Source of the DNA: an uncultured Photobacterium sp.
GTDB lineage: Bacteria > Pseudomonadota > Gammaproteobacteria > Enterobacterales > Vibrionaceae
Assembly (NCBI RefSeq): GCF_947039875.1
Contig: NZ_CAMRAN010000002.1
Span: 1-64,000, forward strand
Length of the DNA: 64,000 bases
Direction of reading: 5' to 3'
Shown here: positions 41,915 through 51,900 of the stretch, in pieces
Layout: each line of letters opens with the position of its first letter
Position numbering within the stretch: position 1 is the first letter of the stretch
Made by a program: the position numbers and the translations under genes
The notes under the pieces: model-generated
The model's database searches: none
Seen by the model: only the letters and a program-made list of their open reading frames with translations
What the model was told of the DNA's origin: nothing

Positions 41915-42472
41915 ATGGAAAATCCAGTAAATAATTTACTTACAAAAGGTTGGAAATGGTTTGTTATCGTTGGTGTCATTGTTACTTTGGCCGGTATTTT
42001 TGCAATTAGCCTCCCCGTTGTTGCAGGAATGACTATCACAACAATCATTGGCATGATCTTCTTAGTTATCGGTTTAGTACAGGTCTACCACACCTTCAGT
42101 ATTCCACAGTGGAAAACTAAAATTTGGTATGTCATCAGTGCCCTGTTTTATCTTCTTGGCGGCTTATTCATTCTAGGACAACCATTCATTGGCTTAGTTA
42201 CCATTACCGTACTTATGATTGCCACAATGGTATTTAATGGTATTACACGAATGATGTTTGGCTTTAGTAGCAGAAAGCAGCTTGCTGGCTGGCGTTGGAT
42301 TGTTTTCAGTGGTTTATTATCAACAATCATTGGTATATATTTCTTTAATCTAATGCACAACCCTCAGTTCTCAATGTCACTATTAGGTATTTTTGTTGGC
42401 GTTTCTTTAATATTTGAAGGCATTAGCTTTATTTTTATTGGCTCACAAATGAAAAAAGTCATTATCAAATAA
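41915..42472 (+). CDS. HdeD-family membrane protein
   Basis: This 185-residue protein has six hydrophobic segments typical of DUF308/HdeD (GWKWFVIVGVIVTLAGIFA, MIFLVIGLVQVYHTF, LLGGLFILGQPF, MMFGFSSRKQLAGWRW, GIFVGVSLIFEGISF). E. coli HdeD belongs to the acid-resistance island; in this genus the role is not known. AAAGGGAAA lies before the ATG. It is a single gene with its own terminator. Confidence 0.85.
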   Translation: MENPVNNLLTKGWKWFVIVGVIVTLAGIFAISLPVVAGMTITTIIGMIFLVIGLVQVYHTFSIPQWKTKIWYVISALFYLLGGLFILGQPFIGLVTITVLMIATMVFNGITRMMFGFSSRKQLAGWRWIVFSGLLSTIIGIYFFNLMHNPQFSMSLLGIFVGVSLIFEGISFIFIGSQMKKVIIK

Positions 42473-42498
42473 ACACCATCTAATAAACAATAATAATT

Positions 42499-42530
42499 AA
42501 AGCTTCAGTTAACTGCTGAAGCTTTTTTTT
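42499..42530 (+). terminator. Terminator of the HdeD-like gene
   Basis: AAAGCTTCAG-ttaactg-CTGAAGCTTT followed by TTTTT, 27 bases after the stop. Confidence 0.9.
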
Positions 42531-42666
42531 GTATCATTTTTTATTTATAAAAAGTACCTCAAAAAATATCACCTGCCATCATTTCATTACAATTTCTTAT
42601 AAAAACATTGCCTTTGGTTATAATTTTAAGTAAAAGTGTGTTTTTGATACTTGAGCGATATTGTTG

Positions 42667-43089
42667 ATGAGTTACTTTACTCTCTTTAGCTTGCTACTAA
42701 ATACATGGCTAGTAAGCACAACAAGTCCGGCAGAGCCTATTGCATGGTCTCAATATGCTTTACATCCAGCTTCAGTCTTTAATGCTACCAATCATCAAGA
42801 AAACTGGAACGATAACGTCATTATTTTATCGAATAATAGTCATAAAACACGACAGTTATCAAAAAAAGAAAAAAAGAATTTTGCTCCAGCTCTGCATTGT
42901 GACCACAATGTCGTTCGACAACCACATCAAATAACAAGTCATTACTCTAAGTATCAACGGTATCCACATCTTGTTCTTGCTAACTTTCAATACCGTTTTA
43001 CTCACAGTCGTAGGCAGTTAATGTTACTCAATGACCACGACATTTACTTTAATTATGACTCTGACTACAAGGACTACATAGATGCTTGA
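42667..43089 (+). CDS. Unknown exported protein coupled to a DedA gene
   Basis: This protein of about 140 residues has a hydrophobic N-terminal signal-like segment (SYFTLFSLLLNTWLVSTTSPAEP). The mature part is rich in His, Asn, Tyr and basic residues (SKKEKKNF, HCDHNVVRQPHQITSHYSKY) with one cysteine. The ATG at 42667 is preferred; a TTG at 42661 is in frame. Its stop overlaps the start of the DedA gene by 8 bases (coupled translation). I recognise no family. It could be a periplasmic partner of the DedA protein or a rapidly evolving leader gene. Confidence 0.6.
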   Translation: MSYFTLFSLLLNTWLVSTTSPAEPIAWSQYALHPASVFNATNHQENWNDNVIILSNNSHKTRQLSKKEKKNFAPALHCDHNVVRQPHQITSHYSKYQRYPHLVLANFQYRFTHSRRQLMLLNDHDIYFNYDSDYKDYIDA

Positions 43090-43747
43090 TTCATTTGTAT
43101 CTATTTTCTCAGCGCTATGGCAACAAGATTTTGCAGCATTACAAAACCCTGAAAGTATTGTAATGATCTATTTCTGTGTCACCTTTGTTATTTGGCTAGA
43201 AAGCGCATTTTTACCTGCTGCCCCACTCCCTTGCGACAGCATTGTTATTTTAGCTGGTACATTAGGTGCAATGGGGATCATTGATTTTAAATTAATCGTA
43301 TTTTTGTTAATTATGGCGGCAGCTATTGGTAGCTGGCTCGCTTACTTACAAGGCCGCTGGCTGGATCATTTACCAAAAGTAAAACGATGGGTTGATATGG
43401 TACCGCCTCATCGAATGCAAACAGTTGATAAGTTACTCATTCGACATGGCGTTGTGGCTTTATTTGTCGCACGATTCATTCCTGTTGTACGTCCACTATT
43501 ACCACTGGTGATGGGATTTCGAATCAAAAACCAAGCTCACTTTTTCCGTTTTGCATGGTTAAGTGCTACTGCCTGGATACTATTACTCACAGGCTTAGGG
43601 TATTTATTGACGTTATTACCAGAGAATATTGCTCGAGTAACAACCATGATATTAATGGTGGCACCGTTTGTTACCTTAGGTATTGCCATCATTAGTTTAT
43701 TGAGTAGTTGGCTAATTAAGCGTATTAAAAATAATAATATCGCTTAA
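43082..43747 (+). CDS. DedA-family membrane protein
   Basis: This 221-residue DedA/VTT-domain protein has four or five membrane segments plus re-entrant loops. The family signature is present in VALFVARFIPVVRPLLPLVMG (split over about residues 126-147), with acidic E41 in WLESAFLPAAPLPCDS. DedA proteins are needed for membrane homeostasis, and some flip undecaprenyl phosphate or phospholipids. It overlaps the unknown exported protein upstream by 8 bases. Confidence 0.9.
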   Translation: MLDSFVSIFSALWQQDFAALQNPESIVMIYFCVTFVIWLESAFLPAAPLPCDSIVILAGTLGAMGIIDFKLIVFLLIMAAAIGSWLAYLQGRWLDHLPKVKRWVDMVPPHRMQTVDKLLIRHGVVALFVARFIPVVRPLLPLVMGFRIKNQAHFFRFAWLSATAWILLLTGLGYLLTLLPENIARVTTMILMVAPFVTLGIAIISLLSSWLIKRIKNNNIA

Positions 43748-43798
43748 CCTCTGTTTACAACATTACGTTACAGAACCGATTTACAAATCAATAGCTAT

Positions 43799-43828
43799 AA
43801 AAAAACCCGCTTAATCAGCGGGTTTTTT
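43799..43828. terminator. Bidirectional terminator between DedA and OMP genes
   Basis: AAAAAACCCGCT-taatc-AGCGGGTTTTTT with T-runs on both strands; ends the DedA gene (plus) and the outer-membrane protein gene (minus). Confidence 0.9.
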
Positions 43829-43851
43829 ATCATCAATAAACGGGCTTAAAC

Positions 43852-44403
43852 TTAGAAGTAGAAGCGAGTACCGAATACGATGTTAGTTAAGCTGTCTTTC
43901 GCTTTGTCGCCAGAGAAGTCAATATCGTCAGTTGCGATGTTGTAGTTAGCTTCTGCAGTTAGAGCAACGTTAGGGTTGATGAAGTATTTAACACCAGCCG
44001 CTAATTTAATGTTTAGAGCCCAAGAGTCGCCTTTCTCACCTAGGTCACCTGAAGTGCCATCTTGGTTGTCGTAGCTTAGACCAGCAAGTTCAGTTGCAGC
44101 ACCAACGTAAGGAACCCAGTTAGTAGAGTTAACAAAGTTGTATTCTGTAAATACACCAATCTTACCACTGAATGCATCGTTTGCATCTTTAGCTGCTACA
44201 GTTGCAGTACCACCAACTTCCCAGTTGTCTTTTACGAATGTACCGTAAGAACCGTTTAAGTTTAGATCCCAACCGCTACCTAGTTTAGCATTACCTTGAA
44301 TACCAAGCTCTTGTGTACCAGCTGGTAATTGAACAGCAGCTTGTGCAGCTACAGGAGCCATTACGGCAAAAGCGACTAATAAGCCTAGTGCATTCTTTTT
44401 CAT
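43852..44403 (-). CDS. Small outer-membrane beta-barrel protein
   Basis: This 183-residue protein has a Sec signal peptide ending ...VAAQA (about 1-22) and a mature part of about 160 residues in alternating hydrophobic strands ending FGTRFYF. The C-terminal Phe is the usual Bam signal. It looks like an eight-stranded OmpA/OmpX/opacity-like barrel. The codon choice (GTT, GCT, GAA, AAC) suggests strong expression. The function is not assigned. Confidence 0.82.
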   Translation of the reverse strand: MKKNALGLLVAFAVMAPVAAQAAVQLPAGTQELGIQGNAKLGSGWDLNLNGSYGTFVKDNWEVGGTATVAAKDANDAFSGKIGVFTEYNFVNSTNWVPYVGAATELAGLSYDNQDGTSGDLGEKGDSWALNIKLAAGVKYFINPNVALTAEANYNIATDDIDFSGDKAKDSLTNIVFGTRFYF

Positions 44404-44955
44404 TTTTAATTCCTAATTGTTTTATTTATTAACAAAGCGCTGTCTATTTATAGAATGACAGTCATACCGATTATAGAGTAACCATCATATCGATGCAGAA
44501 TAAATTCTGTCTAATAACGACTGCAGCACATTTATTTTTTTAAGTGGCGCCAAATTATCATGTAAAAATGACCGTGTTAAATTAAACAATATAAATTCAC
44601 AAAAAAATGAACAGTGTTCGTTATTTATTCTACATATAAATAATTATCAGAAAGCCATGGCAAACCTCAACCAGCAGCAGCACTGGCGTGCGTTCTTTTT
44701 TTTATGAGACATCATTATTAAATGATAAAATAAAAAAACAGAAAATAAAAAAAAAACAAGATCACAGCCTTTTTGCATTCACATTTATGGTCAAAAAACA
44801 ACCGATGCGTGTTTATTAAAAGCAAAACCAATGCGATTTTAAGTTACTTTTATCTTAATTTATCGAACACAATTGAACTTATTGTATATAAACAATCAAA
44901 AACCTCATTATAGTCATGATTATCCCCTCATTGCCCACCTTCAAATAATGAATAC
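44404..44955. other. Long AT-rich spacer upstream of the outer-membrane protein gene
   Basis: This 552-base stretch contains no credible gene. It must hold the OMP promoter: TATAAT is found on the minus strand at about 44471-44476. ATGACAGTCAT (44455-44465) and GAACAGTGTTC (about 44609-44619) are palindromes that might be operators. A run of Ts follows GCAC-tggc-GTGC near 44690, which could be a weak hairpin. Poly-A runs dominate 44725-44760. Confidence 0.45.
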
Positions 44956-44984
44956 AAAAAAGCAGAGCCATAGGCTCCGCTTTT
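44956..44984 (-). terminator. Terminator of the lolCDE operon
   Basis: AAAAGCAGAGCC-ata-GGCTCCGCTTTT, a 12-bp stem with one mismatch, 36 bases after the lolE stop, with a T-rich tail on the minus strand. Confidence 0.8.
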
Positions 44985-45019
44985 CAATTCACGCTAAATA
45001 GAACAAATTCTTGTCGTTA

Positions 45020-46264
45020 TTACTTCGCGCTCAATACTCGTGCTGGTTGTAATCGACTTGCTCGTGTCGCTGGATACCAAGTAGCAATCAAACTTAAGAC
45101 AATCGCGGTGGTCGTAACAATCACTACATCCTGCCAGGCTAATTGCGTGGGTAAAAAGTCCACAAAATAGATATCTCCAGACAAGAACTGATGCCCAATG
45201 ATTTTCTCTATGACACGAACAATATGTGTTAGGTTGATTGCAATTAATGAACCAAACAACGACCCAATAATACTGCCTAACACACCTGATAATACCCCAT
45301 GCCAAACAAAGATAGATTTAATCAACCGATCACTTGCCCCCATTGTACGTAATATCGCAATATCTGCAGCGCGATCTTTCACTGCCATCATCAATGTTGA
45401 AACAATATTAAAGCAAGCAACACCAATCACTAGTACCATCACCAAATACATGATGGTACGAACCATTTGAATATCTCGATATAAATAGCCGTATTTTTGA
45501 GTCCAACTTTTTAGATAAACATAAACAGGTAATGTATCACCCACTTCTTTAACAATTTGTTGAGCATTAAGCACATTATCAACATTCATTTCAATACCTG
45601 ATACACCTTGCCCCATATCTAAATATTGTTGAGCATCTTGTAATGGCACAATAGCTAAGCTGTGATCAATTTGTCCACCTAAAGCCAGCAAACCAACAAC
45701 CTGTAATCGAATACGTTTTGGAGCACGTAACTTCATTTGCGGGTCAGTATTTGGAATCATCGCGGTGATCCAATCGCCAACCTTCAATTGAAGTTTAGTC
45801 GCAACACCTTGACCTAGAATAACTTCACGTTTACCGGCTGAAAATCGTAACCATGCATTATCTTTAACATAAAGAGGCAATTCACTAACTTTTAATTGTT
45901 CTTTTGGGTCTACACCACGAACAGCAACCGCTTTAAGTTTTGTGCCTCTTTCAAGCAAGGCCGTAAATTCAACATAAGGCGCAGCTGCCGTAATATTTGG
46001 ATGCAGTTCTACTTGCTTTAATAATGGTTTCCAGTTATTTAGCGGCGGTTCTACAGCTTGTAATTCACCTTGAGGAATAACAGAAAGCACTCGTGTTTGT
46101 AACTCACGTTCAAAACCATTCATGGCAGATAAGCCAATAATGATCACCGCAACGCCTACAGCAATACCGAGCATTGAAGACAAAGAGATAAACGACACCA
46201 TACGATTTCGTTTTTTAGAACGATTAAAACGGCTGCCAATATAGAGAGATAACGGACGAAACAT
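45020..46264 (-). CDS. lolE: LolE, lipoprotein-releasing ABC permease
   Basis: This 414-residue permease has one N-terminal membrane segment (about 24-46), a large periplasmic domain and three C-terminal segments. It works with LolC and LolD to extract outer-membrane lipoproteins from the inner membrane and hand them to LolA. Its N-terminus SLYIGSRFNRSKKRNRMVSFISLSSMLGIAVGVAVIIIGL (in parts) matches LolE. It is last in lolC-lolD-lolE, overlapping lolD by one base. Confidence 0.94.
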   Translation of the reverse strand: MFRPLSLYIGSRFNRSKKRNRMVSFISLSSMLGIAVGVAVIIIGLSAMNGFERELQTRVLSVIPQGELQAVEPPLNNWKPLLKQVELHPNITAAAPYVEFTALLERGTKLKAVAVRGVDPKEQLKVSELPLYVKDNAWLRFSAGKREVILGQGVATKLQLKVGDWITAMIPNTDPQMKLRAPKRIRLQVVGLLALGGQIDHSLAIVPLQDAQQYLDMGQGVSGIEMNVDNVLNAQQIVKEVGDTLPVYVYLKSWTQKYGYLYRDIQMVRTIMYLVMVLVIGVACFNIVSTLMMAVKDRAADIAILRTMGASDRLIKSIFVWHGVLSGVLGSIIGSLFGSLIAINLTHIVRVIEKIIGHQFLSGDIYFVDFLPTQLAWQDVVIVTTTAIVLSLIATWYPATRASRLQPARVLSAK

Positions 46265-46953
46265 TACTTCTCCTTAACCTCTGCTAAAATACCATCTTGC
46301 ATATGCATGCAACGATCAAGTTTTGATGCCAATTTAGTATCGTGAGTCACCACTAAAAATGCGGTACCCGATTCTGCATTTAACTTACGCATCAAATCAT
46401 AAATATCTAGCGCGGTTTGATGATCTAAATTACCCGTTGGTTCATCGGCTAATACAATTGCAGGATTGTTCACCAATGCACGGGCAATGGCAACCCGTTG
46501 ACGTTCACCGCCACTTAGTTCTGATGGCCGATGTTCAAAGCGGTGATCCAATCCAACCATTGTTAACATATCTTGTGCACGAGTACGGGCTTCACTGATC
46601 GCTACCCCACCAATTAATAGTGGCATGGCAACATTTTCAGTCGCTGTAAAATCAGCCAACAAATGGTGAAATTGATACACAAAACCAATATCTTGATTGC
46701 GAATTTTTGCCTGTTTATTTGAGCTTAACGTATCTAAGCGCTGGCCTTTAAAAAACACTTCACCATCAGTTGGTTCATCCAACGCGCCAAGAATATGTAA
46801 TAAGGTACTTTTACCTGATCCAGAAGAACCAACAATAGCAACCAATTCATGATCAGTAATATCAATATTAACTTGTTTTAATACTTCGGTTTGTAACTCG
46901 CCTTCTTGGTATGTTTTACATAATTGATGGCAAGATAATAATGAATTATTCAT
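46264..46953 (-). CDS. lolD: LolD, ATPase of the lipoprotein release complex
   Basis: This ATPase has 229 residues from the ATG at 46953; a longer frame to 46989 would run deep into lolC and is unlikely. Walker A is GSSGSGKST, the signature [16 protein letters not shown], and Walker [13 protein letters not shown]. It energises lipoprotein release by LolC/LolE. It overlaps lolC by 8 bases and lolE by one, showing tight coupling of the three subunits. Confidence 0.96.
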   Translation of the reverse strand: MNNSLLSCHQLCKTYQEGELQTEVLKQVNIDITDHELVAIVGSSGSGKSTLLHILGALDEPTDGEVFFKGQRLDTLSSNKQAKIRNQDIGFVYQFHHLLADFTATENVAMPLLIGGVAISEARTRAQDMLTMVGLDHRFEHRPSELSGGERQRVAIARALVNNPAIVLADEPTGNLDHQTALDIYDLMRKLNAESGTAFLVVTHDTKLASKLDRCMHMQDGILAEVKEK

Positions 46954-48154
46954 AACGAAGAGCCTCAGCAGGACGGACAGCTGCCGCACGATAAGATGGA
47001 AAAATAGTCGCTAATAAGCTCAAGAGAATAGCGCCAACGATAACAGCAAATATTTGCATTGGTTCAAAATCCACAGGAAGAGAACCGCCAATAACCGCAA
47101 GATTCACACCAAAAAATGCCATAATTGGATTTAAGTAATGCGACACTATCACACCAAACACACCACCTAACAGAGCACCAATGACACCGCTACTTGAGCC
47201 TTGTACCATAAATAATGTCAATACTTGTCGATGGGTCATCCCTTGGGTTTTTAGAATCGCGACTTCAGCTTGTTTTTCCATTACCACCATAATCAAAGCT
47301 GAAATAATATTGAACGCAGCAACGCCGATGATCAATCCAAGCATTAATCCCATCATGTTTTTTTCCATTTTAACAGCTTGAAATAGCTCACCACGCTGCT
47401 CACGCCAATCTGACCATTTCCAGTCATTTGGCAATGGTATTTTAGCTAACTCTGTTACTGCAAACGGATCATTTAGATACAAACGCCAACCCGACATTTG
47501 ATCTAATTTGTAATGCAACAACCGTCCAGCATCAGAAATGTTAGTGAATACTAGCTGTTTATCAACATCGGAACCCGTATCGTAAATACCGGATACAGTG
47601 AAATTACGCTGACTTGGTAAGCGTCCTAATGGTGTAAATTGACTCGCACTGGTTACCATTAATCGAATCTTATCGCCTGGTTGAACATCTAATTCAACCG
47701 CAAGTGATTGACCAATAATGACATTAAAGCTACCAGGTTGTAGATCTTTCAGTGATCCAACCATCAAATGTTCTGCAATAGGATCATATTGATTAGGTTC
47801 AATACCAATCATCATTCCAGCCGCTAACGAGTTAGCACTCTGAATGATAGCTTCACCCCGTGTAATTGCCGTTACTTTTGTCACATGTGGTAACTGCTTT
47901 AAGACACTCGGCACATGTTCTGAAAGTGGCACTCGGCCATCAGCATTCGTAACAATCGCTTGTGGTAAAACACCTAGAATTCGGTCTTTGAGTTGTTGTT
48001 CAAAGCCGTTCATGACAGACATAACGGTAATTAATGCCATCACCCCAACAGTAATACCCGCGGTTGACATATAAGAAACAAAGCGACTGAAACGGTCACC
48101 TGAGCGTCCACGTAAATAACGTAAACCAATGAAAAAAGATACAGGATGGAACAT
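46946..48154 (-). CDS. lolC: LolC, lipoprotein-releasing ABC permease
   Basis: This 402-residue FtsX/MacB-type permease begins [20 protein letters not shown] and has the periplasmic domain between TM1 (about 25-47) and three C-terminal segments. LolC supplies the Hook that binds LolA. AAAGGAGTGG lies just before the ATG. It is divergent from the PilZ-like gene with 240 bases between, where both promoters should lie. Confidence 0.95.
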   Translation of the reverse strand: MFHPVSFFIGLRYLRGRSGDRFSRFVSYMSTAGITVGVMALITVMSVMNGFEQQLKDRILGVLPQAIVTNADGRVPLSEHVPSVLKQLPHVTKVTAITRGEAIIQSANSLAAGMMIGIEPNQYDPIAEHLMVGSLKDLQPGSFNVIIGQSLAVELDVQPGDKIRLMVTSASQFTPLGRLPSQRNFTVSGIYDTGSDVDKQLVFTNISDAGRLLHYKLDQMSGWRLYLNDPFAVTELAKIPLPNDWKWSDWREQRGELFQAVKMEKNMMGLMLGLIIGVAAFNIISALIMVVMEKQAEVAILKTQGMTHRQVLTLFMVQGSSSGVIGALLGGVFGVIVSHYLNPIMAFFGVNLAVIGGSLPVDFEPMQIFAVIVGAILLSLLATIFPSYRAAAVRPAEALRYE

Positions 48155-48394
48155 AGCTTAAAAAACCACTCCTTTATTTGATGGCTCAAGAATACGCGTT
48201 AACGACTCTATTTACCATCTAGCAAGGTAAATGTAATGTAAAAACAGAGAGTAAAAGCTAACCACTTAATGGAGATCACTTGCTCGTAGGTACGCACTAA
48301 GTAATAATTAACACAAATGTCACTGGTATTATTTGTAGTTAGATAACCTCAATAGTGACACACTCGATGACAATTAACTGGCAGTGAGTAAGCA

Positions 48395-48979
48395 ATGAGA
48401 CAAGATGAATATTTTTCAGTTCACTTAGGACTAACAATCAATGTCGAACCATTAGCAAATGGTAAGCCTCTTCCCAATGCCGATACCTTCAGTACTGAAA
48501 TACCACCACTGTTTCGTATAGCTCGCGAATGTAACACGCTCGAAGAAAATGCAGAACGTCTATTAACCAACTTTGGTAAAGAAGACAGTAAAGCGTTAGT
48601 TGATTATCTTAGTGCTCAAAATAGTAAAATAAACCTGCTGTTATCTTACGTGCTATCTCAACAAGATAATGCTAATTATCGCTATATTACCGAAACCTTT
48701 GGTGCCAGTAATCTAAGCTTTTATAGTCCACACCCTTTTACACTAGAGCAAGATGTCACCGTTAAACTATTTTTAGATCACCCAGCAGCTGCCATTTATT
48801 GTTATGCTGAGGTGGTCAATTGCTCTACTTTAGATGATCGTTTTTTAATTCAGTTACGCTACACGCGACTATTAGAAGAAGATCGTGATTTATTAATCCG
48901 TGCTGCACTGTATTGCCAACAAAAGCTTTTACGTCAGCGGGCCCAACAACGAAACATGAATAATAACAATGACGAATAA
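48395..48979 (+). CDS. plzB: PlzB-like degenerate PilZ-domain protein
   Basis: This 194-residue cytoplasmic protein has an N-terminal helical part and a C-terminal PilZ-like barrel (about 115-180, FTLEQDVTVKLFLDHPAAAIYCYAEVV). The two cyclic di-GMP motifs are missing or altered: no RxxxR is visible, and NLSFYS stands where N/DxSxxG is expected. The arrangement lolC / this gene / mfd matches V. cholerae plzB (VC1885). Its stop overlaps the mfd start by 11 bases. Confidence 0.8.
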   Translation: MRQDEYFSVHLGLTINVEPLANGKPLPNADTFSTEIPPLFRIARECNTLEENAERLLTNFGKEDSKALVDYLSAQNSKINLLLSYVLSQQDNANYRYITETFGASNLSFYSPHPFTLEQDVTVKLFLDHPAAAIYCYAEVVNCSTLDDRFLIQLRYTRLLEEDRDLLIRAALYCQQKLLRQRAQQRNMNNNNDE

Positions 48980-51900
48980 AACATTACTTTCAATCCCCTT
49001 ACCAAAAAAATCTGGGGATAATCGTTACATCGGTAATTTATCTGGTTCTGCATTGGCATTGTCATTAGCAGAAATGGCCACTAAACATAATGGTCCCATA
49101 CTTGCCGTTGTCGCGGATACGCAAACTGCGTTAAAACTACAGCCAGAGATCAGCCAATTCTGTGATCTTGATGTCCATGTTTTTCCTGATTGGGAAACAT
49201 TACCCTACGATAATTTCTCACCTCATCAAGACATTATCTCTGAACGTTTGGCTCGCTTATATAAAATGCCAACACAGAAGAATGGCATTATTTTAGTGCC
49301 AATCAGCACGCTTTTGCAGCGATTAACACCTAAAGAATTTATTCACCAACATGCGTTAATCGTTAAAAAAGACGATCGTATCTCACTTGAAAAACTACGC
49401 TTACAATTAGAAGCATCAGGTTATCGTCACGTTGATCAAGTGATGGAGCACGGTGAATATGCTAGCCGTGGTTCATTAGTTGATCTGTTCCCGATGGGAA
49501 GTAATGCACCATATCGAATTGATTTCTTTGATGATGAAGTAGACTCTATTCGTCAATTTGATCCTGAAAATCAACGTTCAACAGCTGAAATCGCTACCAT
49601 AGATCTACTACCAGCACATGAATTCCCAACCGATGAACTGGCAATAGAAAACTTCCGCATGCGATGGCGCGAACGTTTTGAAGCGCGTCGTGAGCCTGAA
49701 TCTATCTATCAGCAGGTTAGTAAAAAAATCTGGCCAACAGGTATCGAATATTGGCAGCCGCTATTTTTTAATCATACCGATACTCTGTTTGATTATTTAC
49801 CAACCAATGCGCTATTAGTGACACTCGGTGATTTAGAACCTGCGGTTGACACTTTCTTACATGATGCTGAGTATCGATATGACCAACGTCGCGTTGATCC
49901 GCTACGACCTTTACTTGCCCCTAAAGAATTATGGCTAACTAAAGATGAAATGTTTGCAGGATTTAAGCAACTGCCTCGTGTACGTATACAACGTGAAGCA
50001 ATTGATGCAGACAAAGCAGGTCGCTATAATCCTGCTTTAACACCCATCCCTGCTATAACAATTAATCATCAACTCAAAGAGCCGTTAGCCGAATTACGTC
50101 ACTTTACTGAGCAATTTAAAGGTAAAATTATTTTCTCCGTCGCCTCTGAAGGTCGTCGAGAAGCATTATTTGATTTATTAGCTCGTATAAAACTACGTCC
50201 AATTGTATTTGATAACCTTGACGCAGCAATGGCTGATAAAGCCAAACATTGCCTCGTTATTGGCGCAGCTGAAAATGGTTTTATTCTTGAAAAGCCTGCG
50301 GTCGCTTTTATTTGTGAAAGCGATTTACTTGGCGAGCGAATTCAACAACGTCGTCGTAATGACAAAAAAACTACCGTTAATGCCGATACCATCATTCGTA
50401 ACCTTGCTGAATTGCAGGTGGGACAACCCGTTGTTCATATCGACCACGGTATTGGTCGTTATCAAGGACTTCAAACACTTGAAGCTGGCGGGATTCAAAC
50501 TGAATATGTCACTCTTGAATATCAAGGTGGTGCTAAGCTTTATGTCCCAGTGGCTTCATTGCACCTTATTAGCCGTTACTCCGGTGGCTCAGAAGAAACA
50601 GCGCCGATTCATAAATTAGGCGGTGAAGCGTGGGTTAAAGCACGTCGAAAAGCCGCAGAAAAAGTGCGTGACGTTGCCGCCGAGTTACTTGAAGTTTACG
50701 CTATGCGCGAGCTCAAACCAGGCTTTAAATTCAAGCTTGATCGCGAAAGCTATGCTGATTTCTGCACCAGTTTCCCGTATGAAGAAACCTATGATCAGGC
50801 ATTAGCCATTAATGCAGTTTTATCTGATATGTGTCAGCCAAAAGCCATGGATCGCTTGGTTTGTGGTGATGTTGGTTTTGGTAAAACAGAAGTCGCTATG
50901 CGAGCCGCTTTTGTTGCAGTAGATAACAACAAACAAGTGACTATCCTTGTACCAACAACATTGCTAGCACAGCAACATTTCGAGAATTTTCGAGATCGCT
51001 TTGCCAATACACCTATTCGCGTAGAAGTGTTATCACGTTTTAAAACAGCTAAAGAACAAAAGCAAATTCTAGCCGATGTCGAAGAAGGCAAAATCGACAT
51101 ATTGATTGGTACTCATAAACTGCTCAATAGTAGCGTTAACTACCATGATCTTGGACTATTGGTGGTCGATGAAGAGCACCGCTTTGGTGTGCGCCAAAAA
51201 GAAAAAATAAAAGCTATTCGTGCTGATGTTGATATTCTAACGCTAACCGCAACACCGATTCCTCGAACTCTTAATATGGCAATGAGTGGCATGCGTGATT
51301 TATCGATTATCGCTACCCCACCCGCACGTCGTTTAGCGATTAAAACCTTTGTTCGTCAGAGTGATGAAAATATTATTCGTGAAGCTATCTTGCGAGAGAT
51401 TAGCCGTGGTGGACAAGTTTATTTCCTCCATAACGAAGTCGATAGTATTGAACAAACCACTGAAGATTTAGCTAAATTAATTCCAGAAGCTCGCGTCACC
51501 TTTGCCCATGGTCAAATGCGTGAGCGTGAACTTGAACGGATAATGGGAGACTTTTACCATCAACGCTTTAACGTATTAGTTTGTACCACCATTATTGAAA
51601 CCGGAATTGACGTACCAACCGCCAATACCATTATCATGGATCGTGCGGATAACCTTGGCTTAGCGCAATTACACCAATTACGTGGTCGTGTCGGTCGTTC
51701 TCATCACCAAGCATATGCATATTTATTAACGCCTCATCCAAAGCGTATGACCAAAGATGCGGTGAAACGTTTAGAAGCCATTGCGTCACTTGAGGATCTT
51801 GGGGCAGGTTTTACGCTTGCCACCCATGATTTAGAAATTCGGGGCGCAGGTGAACTATTAGGTGATGAGCAAAGTGGTCAAATTCAATCCGTTGGTTTTA

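Noticed and set aside
44657-44707. 16-codon frame MANLNQQQHWRAFFFL with a T-run, resembling an attenuator leader peptide
   Set aside because: No amino-acid biosynthetic gene follows on the plus strand, there is no clear ribosome binding site, and the run of Phe codons comes only from a poly-T tract.
44994-45305. 103-codon minus-strand frame over the lolE end
   Set aside because: It lies in another frame of lolE, is rich in Cys and His by chance, and has no family features.
50203-50619. 138-codon plus-strand frame inside mfd
   Set aside because: Alternative frame of mfd over the conserved polymerase-interacting domain; no independent evidence.
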